This document shows positions 32,387 to 33,926 of a DNA stretch of 33,926 nt, one piece after another (within the stretch, counting starts at the first letter, position 1; the number at the start of each line of letters is the position of its first letter). Origin of the DNA: Pseudomonadota bacterium. GTDB lineage: Bacteria; Myxococcota; Bradymonadia; UBA4248. The translations under genes were made by a program, and so were the position numbers. Location: contig JAGACY010000200.1 of NCBI GenBank assembly GCA_017613855.1, positions 1-33,926 on the forward strand, written 5' to 3'. The notes beneath the pieces were generated by a model, which did not search any database, was not told where the DNA came from, and saw nothing but the letters and a program-made list of their open reading frames with translations.

Positions 32387-33926
32387 ATGCGCAAACGATA
32401 CACGCTGTTATTTTGTCTGATGATGTGCTCTCCTGCTCAGGCTTTTGCTCAGGCGGATCAGCCTCCCTCTGTGCAGCTTTCGCAAGAAGCGATTCAAAAA
32501 CGCATTCAGGATGACGCCAATGCTGTCAATGCTTTGTATAATTCCTGCATCAGCCGTGCTATCTCCGTCTCTCAGTTTAAGACAGATGCTTCGGCGATCA
32601 TTTCAAAACTGCTTCTCGAAAAAGTGATTGCTGCGCCTGATTATCTGCAGATGAATACGGAAATTCAGAACAGCGCAAACCGGTGCGAAGCCATTCAAAA
32701 TCACGTAAACTATGTAGAAAAGGCAAACGAGGCTTTTGCAAGTGGCAGAATTTCCGAAGAGGATCTCAAAAGAGAACATGCCAAATCACTCACCACTTTG
32801 CTCAACAATAATATCATTACACAGAATGATTATAATGACTCGCTTGAGCTGCTGGACAGGCAAATTGCAGAATTTAAACGACAGCAGGCCGTAGCCTCCG
32901 CACAACAGCAGGCAGCCGCTCAACAGCAAACCGCCGAGCCTGCACCTGCACAACAACAGGTACCTGCTCAACAGCAGGCCGTAGCACCAGCACAACAGCA
33001 GGCAGCCGCACCAGCACAACAGCAGGCAGCCGCCCCTGCACAACAGCAGGCAAGCGCACAGCAGACCACCACACCCACACAGCAGCCAACCGAGACATCA
33101 CAGTCTGCTCAGACTGCGGTTCAAAACAGCCATCCATCACTAAACGACAGCAATATAAGACCTTATTTTGAAAAATTACATAACGTCATACTTCATGAAG
33201 ATACCATAGGGGATGCTCGTTTTAAAGAAAAGTATTCTGAAATTGTGGATAATATGCTCAAAGATGGCGTCATCTCACAGGAAGATCATGGATGGATGAT
33301 GGATAACGCAAATAATTACAGAATGTATGCAAACGAGATACAATTTTGTAATGATAAATATGAAAAAGAGAAAATTATCCTGAAAGATTGGGAGACATGC
33401 GTCGTCGATGAAACTAATCGCAGAAAACAAAAAGGAATGTTACCATCCGTATATATTGATATTCTAAATGAATGGATTCAGTCTTACAAAGAAGAAGCGC
33501 ATCGAAAATATGATTTTGATGTCGATAAATATGTTAAGTATTGTGATGGCTTCAATTGTGACAAAACTGATGTTAAACGCTACCAGAAGGAAGATTTTGA
33601 TCGCCGGTCTTCGCGTGAATTTCGCTTGACTGTTGGTATCCAGGGCGGAGTGATATTCGATGAGTTGTCTGGTGATACAAAATACTGGGCAGGTAGAGAA
33701 GATGAAGAAACACTTGGATATGTAGGAGGGCGAATCGACTTTGCTTTCATTGCTTTGCCAGGCACTGTTAACGTCAATACCGCGTGGGGCTTTGGCGGCG
33801 GTTTAAGACAGGAATTAGGCGGTGGTTTCTATTTGAGCGATTCTGTCGATTACAACCCACAGTTCATCGGGTCGACCATAGCTTATGTGCGTTTTGAATT
33901 TCAGTATCAGGCTCGGGTTATTATTG
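32387..33926 (+). CDS. Secreted outer-membrane-type protein with Gln/Ala/Pro repeats (3' end cut off)
   Basis: The reading frame is open from the ATG at 32387 to the window end (513 codons), so it is partial. A signal peptide (SPAQAFA, cleavage near residue 22) starts it. The N-terminal part is helical and charged. A stretch of Gln/Ala/Pro repeats at about residues 165-245 includes three 24-bp units (PAQQQAA type) at 32984-33055. The later part, from about residue 405, has alternating polar and hydrophobic strands (LTVGIQGGVIF, YVGGRIDFAFI, TAWGFGGGLRQ, IAYVRFEFQYQ) typical of an outer-membrane beta-barrel. Ribosome binding is weak (GGA). Function is unknown; the missing 3' end limits the call. 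Confidence 0.7.
   Translation, partial: MRKRYTLLFCLMMCSPAQAFAQADQPPSVQLSQEAIQKRIQDDANAVNALYNSCISRAISVSQFKTDASAIISKLLLEKVIAAPDYLQMNTEIQNSANRCEAIQNHVNYVEKANEAFASGRISEEDLKREHAKSLTTLLNNNIITQNDYNDSLELLDRQIAEFKRQQAVASAQQQAAAQQQTAEPAPAQQQVPAQQQAVAPAQQQAAAPAQQQAAAPAQQQASAQQTTTPTQQPTETSQSAQTAVQNSHPSLNDSNIRPYFEKLHNVILHEDTIGDARFKEKYSEIVDNMLKDGVISQEDHGWMMDNANNYRMYANEIQFCNDKYEKEKIILKDWETCVVDETNRRKQKGMLPSVYIDILNEWIQSYKEEAHRKYDFDVDKYVKYCDGFNCDKTDVKRYQKEDFDRRSSREFRLTVGIQGGVIFDELSGDTKYWAGREDEETLGYVGGRIDFAFIALPGTVNVNTAWGFGGGLRQELGGGFYLSDSVDYNPQFIGSTIAYVRFEFQYQARVII

Overview
The window looks like a chromosomal segment of a Gram-negative, deltaproteobacterial-type bacterium, most likely in the Myxococcota/Bradymonadota sphere. 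The reasons are an AgmX/PglI-type TonB-like protein with ExbB and two ExbD proteins, a SpoIID protein fused to golvesin-type and Cys-rich modules with a MYXO-CTERM-like tail, many Cys-rich lipoproteins, an FG-GAP protein and a Hanks-type kinase. Base composition is moderate. No phage, transposase, integrase, CRISPR array or rRNA was seen. The lineage is inferred from gene families only.

Layout. 1-2.3 kb: an EF-hand membrane protein (+), then a spacer rich in 7-bp repeats. 2.8-6.4 kb: a minus-strand operon exbB, exbD1, exbD2, agmX-like. 6.5-8.3 kb: yggS-pdxA (minus), two vitamin B6 genes overlapping by ATGA, behind a possible attenuator. 8.4-8.9 kb: palindromes, a candidate structured RNA and a tRNA operon (His, Arg, Lys) with a clear promoter and terminator. 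9.1-11.6 kb: the SpoIID/golvesin lipoprotein. 11.7-13.7 kb: groES-groEL (minus). 13.9-18.7 kb (+): a PpiC/SurA-like lipoprotein, an FG-GAP protein 2 nt behind it, and a small sigma-70 region-4-like protein. 18.9-23.0 kb (+): a membrane protein, a Ser/Thr kinase with a long structured leader, and a MATE transporter. 23.1-32.0 kb (minus): four tandem paralogous Cys-rich lipoproteins behind one strong promoter with a palindrome at the predicted start site. 32.4 kb to the end (+): a secreted or outer-membrane protein cut by the window edge.

The most distinctive locus is the lipoprotein cluster. All four members have a lipobox Cys at residue 21 and share an N-terminal cysteine signature. Three continue through arrays of Cys-rich repeats into a pair of SH3-like domains ending in LPxCP. 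One carries seven near-identical in-frame 141-bp repeats. I infer a surface or peptidoglycan-associated system that varies in length by duplication. Other points are an ExbD pair in which one partner has Asn in place of the usual transmembrane Asp, a three-way-junction RNA candidate, two families of intergenic repeats (7-bp tandem arrays and nested palindromes), and an orphan sigma region-4-like protein.

Functional themes: envelope energisation (ExbB/ExbD/AgmX), envelope folding and adhesion (PpiC-like, FG-GAP), peptidoglycan binding or remodelling (SpoIID, SH3-like), signalling (kinase), plus housekeeping genes (groESL, tRNAs, B6).
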